Shown here: one piece after another, positions 8,297-15,959 of the stretch
Position numbering within the stretch: the first letter of the stretch is position 1
How the letters are laid out: every line of letters starts with the position of its first letter
Assembly (NCBI RefSeq): GCF_027622855.1
Contig: NZ_JAPZVR010000013.1
Location: forward strand, 32,241-74,097
DNA from: Glycomyces algeriensis
GTDB lineage: Bacteria > Actinomycetota > Actinomycetes > Mycobacteriales > Micromonosporaceae
Direction: 5' to 3'
Length of the DNA stretch: 41,857 nt
Position numbers and translations under genes: made by a program
Notes under the pieces: generated by a model
Told to the model about the DNA's origin: nothing
The model's database searches: none
Seen by the model: the letters and a program-made list of their open reading frames with translations, nothing else

Positions 8297-8325
8297 AGTA
8301 TAGATTTCAATCAATATCAAGTCAA
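8297..8325 (-). promoter_or_regulatory. Near-consensus sigma-70 promoter of the adenylation operon
   Basis: On the minus strand TTGACT (8325-8320), exactly 17 bases, then TATACT (8302-8297). The spacer and -35 form an AT-rich island with TTGA repeated at close intervals, striking in this GC-rich window. Transcription would start about 85 bases before the adenylation-enzyme ATG. Confidence 0.75.
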
Positions 8326-8366
8326 TGCTTCCCAAGCCGGGCAAGCCGATACCGCCACCGACCTCG

Positions 8367-9767
8367 CTACTGCACGGCGAGGTCACCGTAGTGCGCAAGG
8401 GCCGCAGGGAGATCGGTGGATTTCCCCCGGAGGACGGCGTCGAGGAATGCCATAGTGGCGTCGGCGGTGGCGTGGAGGCCTTCGGTGCGGCCGATGGTGC
8501 CCACAGCCGATGGGACGGGTGGGAAGTAGAGGGCCGCGTCGGTGAAGGAAAAGTGGCCGGACTCGGGCAGCTCGAGGCGGTAGGTCTCGTCGGGACCCAA
8601 GGCGAGGGCGGCGTCGAGCGTCGAGAGGTAGTCGGGGTTGCGATCCGCCGAGATCGGGCTCGTGATCGACAGGGCCGGTTGGGAGAAGAGCCCGGGCAGG
8701 AGGGTCGGCTCGAGGCCGCCGTCGAGGTGGACGGCGGCGTCGAACCGGGGGTCGGCTGCCAGTGCGGCGAGGGCCGCGGTGGCACCGCGGGAGTGGCCGG
8801 CGACGGCGGCGCGGCCGGTGTCGATGCGCGCGGCGAGGTCGCCCGGGAGGGTGTCGAGCCGGGTGAGGACGAAGCTGAGGTCGGCGCTCCGGGTCTCGAT
8901 GTTGGCGCGGTTGATCGCGGCGATCTCGGCTTCATCGGCGGTGGTGAGGGCATTGCGGGAGTAGATCGGTTCATCGTCTACATAGGTCAATGCCGCGTCG
9001 TAGGGATGGTCGACGGTGGCGACGATGTAGCCGCGGCTCGCCCATTCCTCGGCGAGCACGGTGTTGGCGGTGCGGGTCGCGCTCAGGCCCGGGGAGAACA
9101 CGATGACCGGGTACCGCTCCGACCCGGCGGCGACCGGCGCGTCGAAGACGGCGTGCGAGGGGGCCGCGGTGGCGTCGGCGAGGAGGAACCCGGGGATGCC
9201 GAAGAACTCGGCCGAGGCCTGCGTGATCGCTTGGGACGCTTCGAGAGTGGGCCTGCCACCGATGGCGCGCTCGGCGTCCGGGGCGGGGTCGGCTGGGTAC
9301 CAGAGCTGGACGACGACCGTGCGGTGGTCGTCCGGGTCCGTGGTGAACGGCTCGTCGCGGGTCTCGTCAGTCCACTCGAAGACCGTCGCGCCGACCTCGT
9401 GCTCGCCCGAGGGTTCGGGGTAGACGGGGACCGGCAGCGCCCAGGTCGCGACAGGCGTGGCGGCGAGGGCGAGCAGGCACGCGATCGTGGCCGGTATCGC
9501 GATCCAGCGGCGCATCCGGCCGCGGCGCCGCCGTGCGGCCGCGACGGCCAGGACCAGCGCGGTGATCGCGAGGACCGAGATCAGCTGCCAGCGCAGGCCC
9601 GACACTGCGCAGCCGACGCCCGCGACGGCGACCGCTGCCGCGCCCGCGTACAGGACCGGCCTGCGGGCGCGCGGCGGGAACCAGCGGGCGAGTACGACCG
9701 CGATCGCGCCGAGCACGGCGAGGATCTCCAAGGGGGACATGCTCAGTCCCGGGACCGGTTCGGTCAT
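8367..9767 (-). CDS. Membrane-anchored alpha/beta hydrolase (PAF acetylhydrolase-like)
   Basis: A 466-residue protein. The first 130 residues contain about four hydrophobic helices (LEILAVLGAIAVVLARW, VLYAGAAAVAVAGVG, LISVLAITALVLAVAAA and IPATIACLLALAATPVATWAL). The rest is an alpha/beta hydrolase of the platelet-activating-factor acetylhydrolase II type: VVVQLWYPA, PVIVFSPGLSATRTANTVLAEEWASRGYIVATVDHPYD, nucleophile Ser in GHSRGATAA, an aspartate region near HLDGGLEP and a C-terminal His in ESGHFSFTD. The catalytic domain is probably extracellular. It is likely a lipase or esterase. The start is uncertain: ATG 9767 (MTEPVPG) is given; ATG 9806 (MPESPGE) and 9740 (MSPLEIL) are also in frame and none has a strong ribosome site. 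It appears monocistronic. Confidence 0.85.
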   Translation of the reverse strand: MTEPVPGLSMSPLEILAVLGAIAVVLARWFPPRARRPVLYAGAAAVAVAGVGCAVSGLRWQLISVLAITALVLAVAAARRRRGRMRRWIAIPATIACLLALAATPVATWALPVPVYPEPSGEHEVGATVFEWTDETRDEPFTTDPDDHRTVVVQLWYPADPAPDAERAIGGRPTLEASQAITQASAEFFGIPGFLLADATAAPSHAVFDAPVAAGSERYPVIVFSPGLSATRTANTVLAEEWASRGYIVATVDHPYDAALTYVDDEPIYSRNALTTADEAEIAAINRANIETRSADLSFVLTRLDTLPGDLAARIDTGRAAVAGHSRGATAALAALAADPRFDAAVHLDGGLEPTLLPGLFSQPALSITSPISADRNPDYLSTLDAALALGPDETYRLELPESGHFSFTDAALYFPPVPSAVGTIGRTEGLHATADATMAFLDAVLRGKSTDLPAALAHYGDLAVQ

Positions 9768-9879
9768 CGGCTCGCCGCTGTGCAGTTCACCAGGGGATTC
9801 TGGCATCCCGTGCGTCCCTGGGGCTTCGGTCGTTCGGACGGTTTCGGGCCCGATGCCTCGGTCCTTCGGCCGATCCGGC

Positions 9880-9987
9880 TCACGCGGCGGCCGGGTCCTG
9901 GGACAGGTCGAGCCGTTCGCGCGCTTCGAATACGGCGGCGACGCGGGCACTGAGGGCCTCGACGGCCGCAGCAATCGGGGAGGTCAA
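9880..9987 (-). CDS. Possible 35-residue peptide or gene remnant
   Basis: An uncertain reading frame, from a TTG at 9987 to TGA at 9880, giving MTSPIAAAVEAL followed by a helical, Arg/Glu-rich stretch and SQDPAAA. Codon third positions are mostly G/C. There is no clear ribosome site and the frame lacks an ATG, so it may be the 3' end of a decayed gene. It overlaps one arm of the inverted repeat at 9966-10029. Confidence 0.25.
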   Translation of the reverse strand: MTSPIAAAVEALSARVAAVFEARERLDLSQDPAAA

Positions 9988-10029
9988 CCTTCGGCGCTGC
10001 GGCGCAGGATGAACCCCCGATTGCGGCGG
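9966..10029. repeat. Imperfect inverted repeat with 15-bp arms
   Basis: CCGCAGCAATCGGGG at 9966-9980 pairs with CCCCGATTGCGGCGG at 10015-10029, one mismatch, separated by 34 bases. It lies in the gap between the hydrolase and the SpoIIE gene. No transposase is nearby. It could be an RNA stem-loop or a remnant of a small mobile repeat. Confidence 0.5.
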
Positions 10030-10152
10030 CCGGGCAGGGCGTCAACCTCGCGATCAACACGCGCATCAATGTCAACTGGTGACCCGGCCGTGGCGAAAGC
10101 CGCGGCGGCGACTCTCGACGCGGGCATGCGCGACGAGGATCGGCCGTCCGGC

Positions 10153-11391
10153 TCAGAGCCGGACGATGAGCAGGGCGATGTCATCCCGGGCGCCGCCCGC
10201 CACGCCGAGGTCGGACAGCACGTCGTCGGCGAGGAGCTCCGGGCTCTCGGTGCCGTGTCGGCTGAGGGCGTCGACGAGGCGGGTCAGGCCCGCGTCGATG
10301 TCCTCGCCGCGGCGTTCGAAGAGCCCGTCGGTGTAGAGCACGAGCGTGTCGCCGGGGCGGTACGAGAGCGCGGCCTGCGGGTGCGGCGCGTGGTGGGGGC
10401 GGGAGCCCAGCGGCGGGTCGGCGGCCTCGTCGAGCATCTGGCAGGTGCCGTCCGGGTGGACCAGGACCGGCGGCGGATGCCCGGCGTTGCTGTAGACGAT
10501 GAGGCTGCTGCGGGGGTCGACCATGGCCCAGACGACCGTGGTGTTCTGGGCGCCTTCGATCGAGCGGGCGTACAGGTTCAGGACGTCGAGCGCCTGCGCG
10601 GGCCGCTCGAGGGCGCGGATGGTGGCGCTCAGCGCGCTGCGCAGCATGCCCATGACCGCGGCGGCCTCCAGGCCGTGGCCGACCACGTCGCCGACTGCGA
10701 CGCCGAAGCGGCCGTCGGGCAGGTCGACCATGTCGAACCAGTCGCCGCACACGGTCAGGGACCCGGTCGCGGGCAGGTACCGCAGGGCGACGTTGTCGTG
10801 GCGGGCGAGGTCGGGCGATTGCAGCATCGCCTCCTGCAAGGTGGTGGCCACCTGGCGTTCGCGGGTGTGGGCGAGGCGCAGCTCCTCGTTGACGTGCTGG
10901 AGCTCGCGGGCCCGCGCGTACAACTCGGTCACCAGGACCTCGCGGTCGATCGACCGCCCGGTCAGCGGCCAGCCGCCCGAGGCGATGGCCTTGAGGAACG
11001 GGGTCACGTCCTCGACCCGGTGGATGATCCACTCCACCGCGCCGTCCGGGCCCAGGACGGGCGTGTTGATGGGCGACCACCAGCGCTCCTCGAAGGCGCC
11101 CGGCGGGTGCGCGACGGGGATGTCGTACTTCTGGAGGGCCATCGTGTCCTGCTTGCCCAGGCTGAGGACGCGCTGCAGCGAGGCGTTGAGGTTGCGGACG
11201 CCGTCGGCGTGGGCGTCGGCGGGGTTGTCGGGGAACGCGGTGAAGATCTGCTTCCCGAGCAGGTCGTCGCGGGTGCGGCCGGTGGCCGCCAGGTAGGCCT
11301 CGTTGACCTCGACGATCACCAGGTCCGGGTTGATGATGAGGTAGGGGCTCGGGGCGGCCGCGAACAGCGCCGCGTAATCCAGTTCCGCCAT
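10153..11391 (-). CDS. PAS-domain SpoIIE-type protein phosphatase (PP2C)
   Basis: A 412-residue regulator. An N-terminal PAS domain (about 1-130: LDYAALFAAAPSPYLIINPDLVIVEVNEAYLAATGRTRDDLLGK) is joined by a coiled-coil-like helix (LYARARELQHVNEELRLAHTRERQVATTLQEAMLQ) to a SpoIIE/PP2C domain with the metal-binding motifs GDWFDMVDL, VAVGDVVGHG, YSNAGHPPPVL, LYTDGLFE and GARDDIALLIVRL. Such proteins dephosphorylate anti-anti-sigma factors in partner-switching stress responses. No kinase domain and no STAS protein are present in the window. The ATG at 11391, after AGGGACG, matches where PAS-SpoIIE proteins usually begin. An in-frame ATG at 11463 adds 24 residues but has no ribosome site. Confidence 0.9.
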   Translation of the reverse strand: MAELDYAALFAAAPSPYLIINPDLVIVEVNEAYLAATGRTRDDLLGKQIFTAFPDNPADAHADGVRNLNASLQRVLSLGKQDTMALQKYDIPVAHPPGAFEERWWSPINTPVLGPDGAVEWIIHRVEDVTPFLKAIASGGWPLTGRSIDREVLVTELYARARELQHVNEELRLAHTRERQVATTLQEAMLQSPDLARHDNVALRYLPATGSLTVCGDWFDMVDLPDGRFGVAVGDVVGHGLEAAAVMGMLRSALSATIRALERPAQALDVLNLYARSIEGAQNTTVVWAMVDPRSSLIVYSNAGHPPPVLVHPDGTCQMLDEAADPPLGSRPHHAPHPQAALSYRPGDTLVLYTDGLFERRGEDIDAGLTRLVDALSRHGTESPELLADDVLSDLGVAGGARDDIALLIVRL

Positions 11392-11491
11392 CGCCGACCG
11401 TCCCTGCGCCTCCGGGTCGAGGAACTCGCACCCCTTCAGCACCGACACTACCTCCCGTTTCATGTATTCACGGGCGCATTCGCGGCGGCGG

Positions 11492-12163
11492 TCAGCGGGC
11501 GAAGGGGCCTTCCAGGGCCGCCCATTGGAGCAGCATGACGGTCTTCGCGTCGGCGATCCCGCCGGTGCGGATCATGGCGAGGGCCTCGGCGAACGGCAGT
11601 TCGACGGCGGTGATGTCCTCGCCTTCGGCGGCGACGCCGTGCGTCCCTGCGCGCGGCGGGGACTCGTAGGGGGCGGCGAAGAAGTGGAGGCGCTCGGTGA
11701 CCGAGCCGGGGCTCATGTAGACGGCGAAGACGTGCCGGACCTCGCCGATCTCGTGGCCGGTCTCCTCGGCGGCCTCGCGGCGGATCGCCGTCTCGGGGTC
11801 GTCGTCGTCGAGGAGCCCGGCGGCGGTCTCCAGGAGCATGCCGTCGGGGTGGCCGTTGACGTACGCGGGGAGCCGGAACTGCCTGGTCAGCAGCACGGTC
11901 CGGCGCCGCTCGTCGTAGAGCAGGACGGTCGCGCCGTCGCCGCGGTCGTAGGTCTCGCGCTGCTCGCGGCTCCAGTGTCCGTCGCTGTGCCGGTAGTCGA
12001 AGGTGGTCTTGCGCAGCACGAACCAGTCGCTGGAGAGCACTTCGACGTCGCGGATGCGCACGCGCGGATTGCCGTCGAGGTCGCGGCCGTGCCGGTCGAG
12101 GCCGGTGCGGCCGCGGCGGTCGGGAGTGTCGATGCCGGCGGTCGGGCGTGGCGCATCGGCCAT
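11492..12163 (-). CDS. nudK: NudK-like Nudix hydrolase (GDP-mannose pyrophosphatase type)
   Basis: A 223-residue Nudix protein. The Nudix box is ETAAGLLDDDDPETAIRREAAEETG (about 131-155), with all essential Glu residues. The flanking features LLTRQFRLPAYVNG and VFAVYMSPGSVTERLHFFAA are characteristic of the NudK subgroup, which hydrolyses GDP-mannose or related sugar nucleotides to sugar phosphate and GMP. The N-terminal 30 residues are charged and probably disordered. The ATG has an ideal AAAGGAG ribosome site. It begins 26 bases after the DeoR regulator on the same strand and is likely co-transcribed with it. This suggests the enzyme is induced by a sugar phosphate. ADP-ribose or another nucleotide sugar as substrate is not excluded. 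Confidence 0.88.
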   Translation of the reverse strand: MADAPRPTAGIDTPDRRGRTGLDRHGRDLDGNPRVRIRDVEVLSSDWFVLRKTTFDYRHSDGHWSREQRETYDRGDGATVLLYDERRRTVLLTRQFRLPAYVNGHPDGMLLETAAGLLDDDDPETAIRREAAEETGHEIGEVRHVFAVYMSPGSVTERLHFFAAPYESPPRAGTHGVAAEGEDITAVELPFAEALAMIRTGGIADAKTVMLLQWAALEGPFAR

Positions 12164-12189
12164 GGTGGCTCCTTTGTTGTTGCGGCCGT

Positions 12190-12975
12190 TCAGACCAGAT
12201 GGGTTTCGACGCCCGCTTCGCGGAGCGCGCGCAGGGCGGGCGGGCCGCCGGGATGGGTCGCGTCGTCGGAGGCGGACCGGTCGGTGACGAACCGGCCGAC
12301 CGCTTCGAGCGGCGCGACGCTGCTGAAGGCGCGCACGCCGAGTTTGGTGGCGTCGGCGACGGCGACGGTGCTCGCGGCCTGTTCGAGGCCGATCTGCTTC
12401 ACGGCGGCGTCGTCGAGGGAGAACTCGGACCAGCCGTGGTCGGGGTGGACGCCGCCGATGGACATGATGAAGACGTCGAACGTGAGGGATGCGAGGGTGC
12501 GCAGCGCCAGCGGCCCGACGAGGGACCGTTCGCCGGGGCGGGAGCGGCCGCCGATGACGATCAGCTCGATGCCGGGCCGGTCGGCGAGGACCGCGGCGGC
12601 CTGCAGGCTGAGGACCGCGACGGTGAGCGGCCCGCGCGCGGCCAGGTGCTCGGCGACGTGCACGATGGTCGTGCCCGCGTCGAGCAGCACCCGCGAGCCG
12701 GGCTCGACCAGCTCGGCCACGGCGGCGCCGAGGCGGTCCTTCGTGGCGGCCTGCCAGCCCTCGCGCACCGCGTACCCGTCGTCCTCTTCCACGGTGCGCG
12801 TGGCGACGGCGCCGCCGCGCACGCGGCGCACCAGGCCGCGCCGCTCGAGTTCATCGAGGTCGCGGCGCACGGTCATCTCCGAGACGCTGAGGCGCCCGGC
12901 GAGCTCGGCCACGGACACGCGGCCTGAGCCCTGGACGAGGCGCAGCGTGAGGTCGAGGCGGTCGGCGATACCCAT
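12190..12975 (-). CDS. DeoR/GlpR-family transcriptional repressor
   Basis: A 261-residue regulator. The N-terminal winged helix-turn-helix (about 1-60) carries the family signature VAELAGRLSVSEMTVRRDLDELERRGLVRRVRGGAV. The C-terminal sensor domain (about 75-250) is a ribose-5-phosphate-isomerase-like fold with LLDAGTTIVHVAEHL, IVIGGRSRPGERSLVGPLA and VADATKLG, which usually binds a phosphorylated sugar. It is the first gene of a two-gene operon with NudK. A perfect palindrome overlapping its own promoter indicates autorepression and predicts control of the Nudix gene. Confidence 0.93.
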   Translation of the reverse strand: MGIADRLDLTLRLVQGSGRVSVAELAGRLSVSEMTVRRDLDELERRGLVRRVRGGAVATRTVEEDDGYAVREGWQAATKDRLGAAVAELVEPGSRVLLDAGTTIVHVAEHLAARGPLTVAVLSLQAAAVLADRPGIELIVIGGRSRPGERSLVGPLALRTLASLTFDVFIMSIGGVHPDHGWSEFSLDDAAVKQIGLEQAASTVAVADATKLGVRAFSSVAPLEAVGRFVTDRSASDDATHPGGPPALRALREAGVETHLV

Positions 12976-12983
12976 GCCTCGAA

Positions 12984-13012
12984 TCTAACAGAGCATTGTT
13001 CGAACGAACAAT
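12984..13012 (-). promoter_or_regulatory. Promoter of the deoR-nudK operon
   Basis: On the minus strand TTGTTC, 17 bases, then TTAGAT, with the -35 and most of the spacer lying inside the palindrome at 12994-13013. The distance to the ATG at 12975 leaves almost no leader, so the transcript may be nearly leaderless. Confidence 0.5.
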
Positions 13013-13013
13013 G
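12994..13013. promoter_or_regulatory. Palindromic operator of the DeoR-family repressor
   Basis: Perfect 9-bp arms CATTGTTCG and CGAACAATG around AA. The site covers the -35 region of the promoter, 19 to 38 bases upstream of the repressor's own ATG. Position and symmetry strongly suggest autoregulation. Confidence 0.75.
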
Positions 13014-13024
13014 TGATGTTCGAT

Positions 13025-13702
13025 CTAGGGCAGCGGGTCCCCCGGCCGGACCAGTCCGGCCTGGTACGCGATGACCACGAGCTGGGCGCGGTCGCGGACC
13101 CCGAGCTTGGTCATGGCCCGGTTGACGTGGGTCTTCGCGGTGAGCGGCGAGAGGTAGAGCTTCGCGGCGATGTCGTCGTTCGAGAGGCCGTGCGCGGCGA
13201 GGGCGAGGACTTCACGCTCGCGTTCCGTAAGGGCTGCAAGCGGTTCGGGGCTCGGCAGCGGGCCCGGCTCGTTCTGGGAGAGGAAGCGGCCGATCATGCC
13301 GCGGGTCGCCTTGGGCGACAGGAGCGCCTCGCCGCCCGCGACGACCCGGATGGCGCGCACGAGGTCGGCCGGTTCGACGCCTTTGCCGAGGAACCCGCTC
13401 GCGCCCGCACGCAGGGCGAGTACCACGTTGTCGTCGTTCTCGAAGGTGGTGAGCACGAGGATGCGCACGCCCGCGAGGTCGTCGTCGGCGGCGATCCGCT
13501 TGGTGGCCTCGATGCCGTCGACCTCGGGCATGCGGATGTCCATGAGCACGACGTCGGCGCGTTCGGAGCGGGCCAGTTCGACCGCCTCGCGGCCGTTGTG
13601 GGCCTCCCCCACGACCTCCAGATCCGGTTCGGAGCCGATGATGAGGGCGAAGCCCGCGCGGATGAGCGCCTGGTCGTCGGCCAGCAGGACTCGGATGGTC
13701 AC
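13025..13702 (-). CDS. NarL/LuxR-family response regulator
   Basis: A 225-residue response regulator. The receiver domain (1-120) has acidic residues Asp9/Asp10, phosphoacceptor Asp55 in VLMDIRMPE, Thr in VLTTF and the conserved Lys in GFLGKG. A LuxR-type helix-turn-helix follows (about 155-215: LTEREREVLALAAHGLSNDDIAAKLYLSPLTAKTHVNRAMTKL). Its ATG overlaps the kinase stop codon, giving a kinase-regulator pair. The likely target is the divergent ABC exporter. Confidence 0.95.
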   Translation of the reverse strand: MTIRVLLADDQALIRAGFALIIGSEPDLEVVGEAHNGREAVELARSERADVVLMDIRMPEVDGIEATKRIAADDDLAGVRILVLTTFENDDNVVLALRAGASGFLGKGVEPADLVRAIRVVAGGEALLSPKATRGMIGRFLSQNEPGPLPSPEPLAALTEREREVLALAAHGLSNDDIAAKLYLSPLTAKTHVNRAMTKLGVRDRAQLVVIAYQAGLVRPGDPLP

Positions 13703-14895
13703 GGCGTCTCCTTCGCGGTGGCGGGCAGTTCGGCGCGGACGGCGAAGCGGTCGCCTTCGGCGCCGGCGGTGACCGTGCCGCCCGTGGCGGCGGCCCGTTC
13801 GCGCATCCCGACGAGACCGTACCCGGAGCCGTTGGGCTCGGCGTCCTTGGCGATCGGGTTCTCCACCTCGATCCGGACGGCGTCCGGCGCGTACGTGATC
13901 GCCAGGCGCGCCCGGCCGGTGCCGTACTTGTGGGCGTTCGTGAGCGACTCCTGCACGATCCGGTACGCGGCCAGGTCGACCACCGCGGGCAGGTCGCGCG
14001 CCGTGCCGCTCTGGCGGTGCTCGACCCGCAGGCCCGCGGCGGCGAAGGAGTCGAGCAGTTCGGCGAGGCGGGCGAGGCCGCGGGTCGGCTCGGTGGACTC
14101 GTCGAGCCCGCCGCCGTCGTCGGCGCGGAGCACGCCGACGACCGAGCCGAGCTCCTGCATCACGGTGTCGGCCGCTCGCCGGATGTGCGCCAGCGCGGGC
14201 CCGACCGCCTCGGGGCGGGTCTGCAGGACGTGCGCGGCGGCGCCGGCCTGCACGTTGATGACCGCGATGTGGTGGGCCACAACGTCATGGAGTTCCCGGG
14301 CGATGCGCAGCCGCTCCTCGGCGACGCGGCGGCGGGCCTCCTCCTCGCGGGTGTCTTCGGCGCGGCGGGCGCGCTCCTCGACCTCGTCGATGTAGGCGCG
14401 GCGGCTGCGGGTGGCGTCGCCGATCGCCACGAACGCGATCGACCAGGCCGCGAGGCCGAAGGTCTCCGGGGAGATCCAGCCGCTGCCGCCGAACAGGCCG
14501 GCGGCGACGAACATCGCCGCGATGCAGGCGCCCGCGACCAGCCACACCCGGCGACGCCCGGTGGTCCGGGCGAACGTGTAGGCGACGATCATCCAGGTCA
14601 CGATGAGGAGCGGGTGGCGGTAGCCGGTGGCGACCATGATGGCGACAGAGACGATCGTGTCGAGGATGAGCAGCCGCTCGGGCCAGTACCGCCGCAGCGA
14701 CAGGGAGGCCAGCGCCGTGGCGGCTGCGGCGACGTGCACCGCCGCCGCGAAATCGACACGTTCGATGGGCGGGCCGTGCTTCTCGTCGCCGCGGAAGTAT
14801 CCGAGGAAGAACAGTCCGACGAATGCGACCGCGACGACCACGTCGATGATCGCCGCGTGCTTGCGCGTCCACGCCCGGACCTTCCCCCATGTCAT
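13699..14895 (-). CDS. Sensor histidine kinase (HisKA_3/NarX-type)
   Basis: A 398-residue membrane kinase. About five or six hydrophobic helices fill residues 15-160 with short loops and no large extracellular sensor, so the signal is probably sensed in or at the membrane. A coiled coil (about 165-200) leads to the HisKA_3 dimerisation domain with phospho-accepting His203 in ELHDVVAHHIAV, then the HATPase domain with N-box SLTNAHKYG and G-box GSGYGLVGMRER. The ATG at 14895 (MTWGKVRAW) is given. ATG 14931 (MTWELVRAYDFG) is also possible, and neither has a strong ribosome site. It is co-translated with the response regulator and divergent from the ABC exporter, the common layout for drug-sensing modules. 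Confidence 0.93.
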   Translation of the reverse strand: MTWGKVRAWTRKHAAIIDVVVAVAFVGLFFLGYFRGDEKHGPPIERVDFAAAVHVAAAATALASLSLRRYWPERLLILDTIVSVAIMVATGYRHPLLIVTWMIVAYTFARTTGRRRVWLVAGACIAAMFVAAGLFGGSGWISPETFGLAAWSIAFVAIGDATRSRRAYIDEVEERARRAEDTREEEARRRVAEERLRIARELHDVVAHHIAVINVQAGAAAHVLQTRPEAVGPALAHIRRAADTVMQELGSVVGVLRADDGGGLDESTEPTRGLARLAELLDSFAAAGLRVEHRQSGTARDLPAVVDLAAYRIVQESLTNAHKYGTGRARLAITYAPDAVRIEVENPIAKDAEPNGSGYGLVGMRERAAATGGTVTAGAEGDRFAVRAELPATAKETP

Positions 14896-15038
14896 GCCGA
14901 AATCGTACGCGCGAACGAGTTCCCAGGTCATCGTCCATGCGCAGTACCGGTCGGCGCCGCGGCTACCGCGTTCGCAGTAGTGCACTCGCCCGCGGTTGGA
15001 CGACGACGACTACGGGCGCCTGATCCGAGACTTGAGCC

Positions 15039-15959
15039 ATGATCGAAGTACACGACCTCACCAAGCGCTACGGCGACAAGACCGCGGTCGACGGGCTCAC
15101 CTTCACGGTGAAGCCGGGCATCGTGACCGGCTTCCTCGGCCCGAACGGCTCCGGCAAATCCACGACCATGCGCATGATCCTCGGCCTCGACCGGCCGACC
15201 TCCGGCACGGCCACGGTGAACGGCCGCCCGTACGCCGAGCACGCCGACCCGATGTTCCAGGCCGGAGCGCTGCTCGACGCGAAGGCGGTCCACACCGGCC
15301 GCACCGCCTACCACCACCTGCTCGCCCTCGCCGCCACCACGGGCATCGCGAAGTCCCGTGTGGACGAGGTGATCGACATCGTCGGCCTGCACGAGGTGGC
15401 CCGCAAGCGGGTCGGCGGGTTCTCCCTCGGCATGGGCCAGCGCCTGGGCATCGCTTCGGCGCTGCTCGGCGACCCCGAGGTCGTCATCCTCGACGAGCCG
15501 ACGAACGGTCTCGACCCCGAAGGCGTGCTGTGGATCCGCAACCTGATGCGCGGCCTCGCGGAGCAGGGCCGGACGGTGTTCGTCTCCTCGCACCTGATGA
15601 GCGAGATGGCGCTGACCGCCGAGCACCTCATCGTGATCGGCAAGGGCCGCTTGATCGCCGACGTGTCGGTGAGCGGGTTCATCGAGAGCGCGTCGAACGA
15701 GAGCGTCCGGGTGCGCTCGCCGCATGCGAACGCGCTGCACGACCTCATCGCCGGGCCGGGGACGACGGTGCTGAGCCTCGACCGGGGCCTGTTCGAGGTC
15801 TCGGGCCTGTCGGCCGAGGAGATCGGCGACCGGGCCGCGGCCGCTGGCATCCCGGTGCACGAGCTCACCGTCATCCGTCCGTCCCTTGAGGAGGCGTTCA
15901 TGGAACTCACCAAGGACGCCGTCGAATACCAGTCCGCCATGATCGGAGCATCCCGATGA
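15039..15959 (+). CDS. ABC exporter ATP-binding subunit
   Basis: A 306-residue ATPase of the DrrA/BcrA class. Walker A is GPNGSGKST (34-42), the signature is FSLGMGQR (128-135) and Walker B is VVILDEPTNGLDPEG (148-162), with the switch His in VFVSSHLMSEM. A C-terminal 80-residue extension (ESVRVRSPHANALHDLI...IRPSLEEAFMELT) is typical of antibiotic and lantibiotic exporters. The permease ATG overlaps its stop. The two-component system lies divergently 143 bases away and probably controls it. The substrate is unknown. Confidence 0.95.
   Translation: MIEVHDLTKRYGDKTAVDGLTFTVKPGIVTGFLGPNGSGKSTTMRMILGLDRPTSGTATVNGRPYAEHADPMFQAGALLDAKAVHTGRTAYHHLLALAATTGIAKSRVDEVIDIVGLHEVARKRVGGFSLGMGQRLGIASALLGDPEVVILDEPTNGLDPEGVLWIRNLMRGLAEQGRTVFVSSHLMSEMALTAEHLIVIGKGRLIADVSVSGFIESASNESVRVRSPHANALHDLIAGPGTTVLSLDRGLFEVSGLSAEEIGDRAAAAGIPVHELTVIRPSLEEAFMELTKDAVEYQSAMIGASR

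Noticed and set aside
9954..10082. Plus-strand frame ending in NLAINTRINVNW
   Set aside because: It looks like a short peptide tail but has no start codon between the preceding stop and its end, and no ribosome site.
9457..11538. 693-codon plus-strand frame over the SpoIIE gene
   Set aside because: It crosses the hydrolase start, the gap and the SpoIIE gene, with no recognisable domain and no ribosome site, whereas the minus strand encodes complete known domains.
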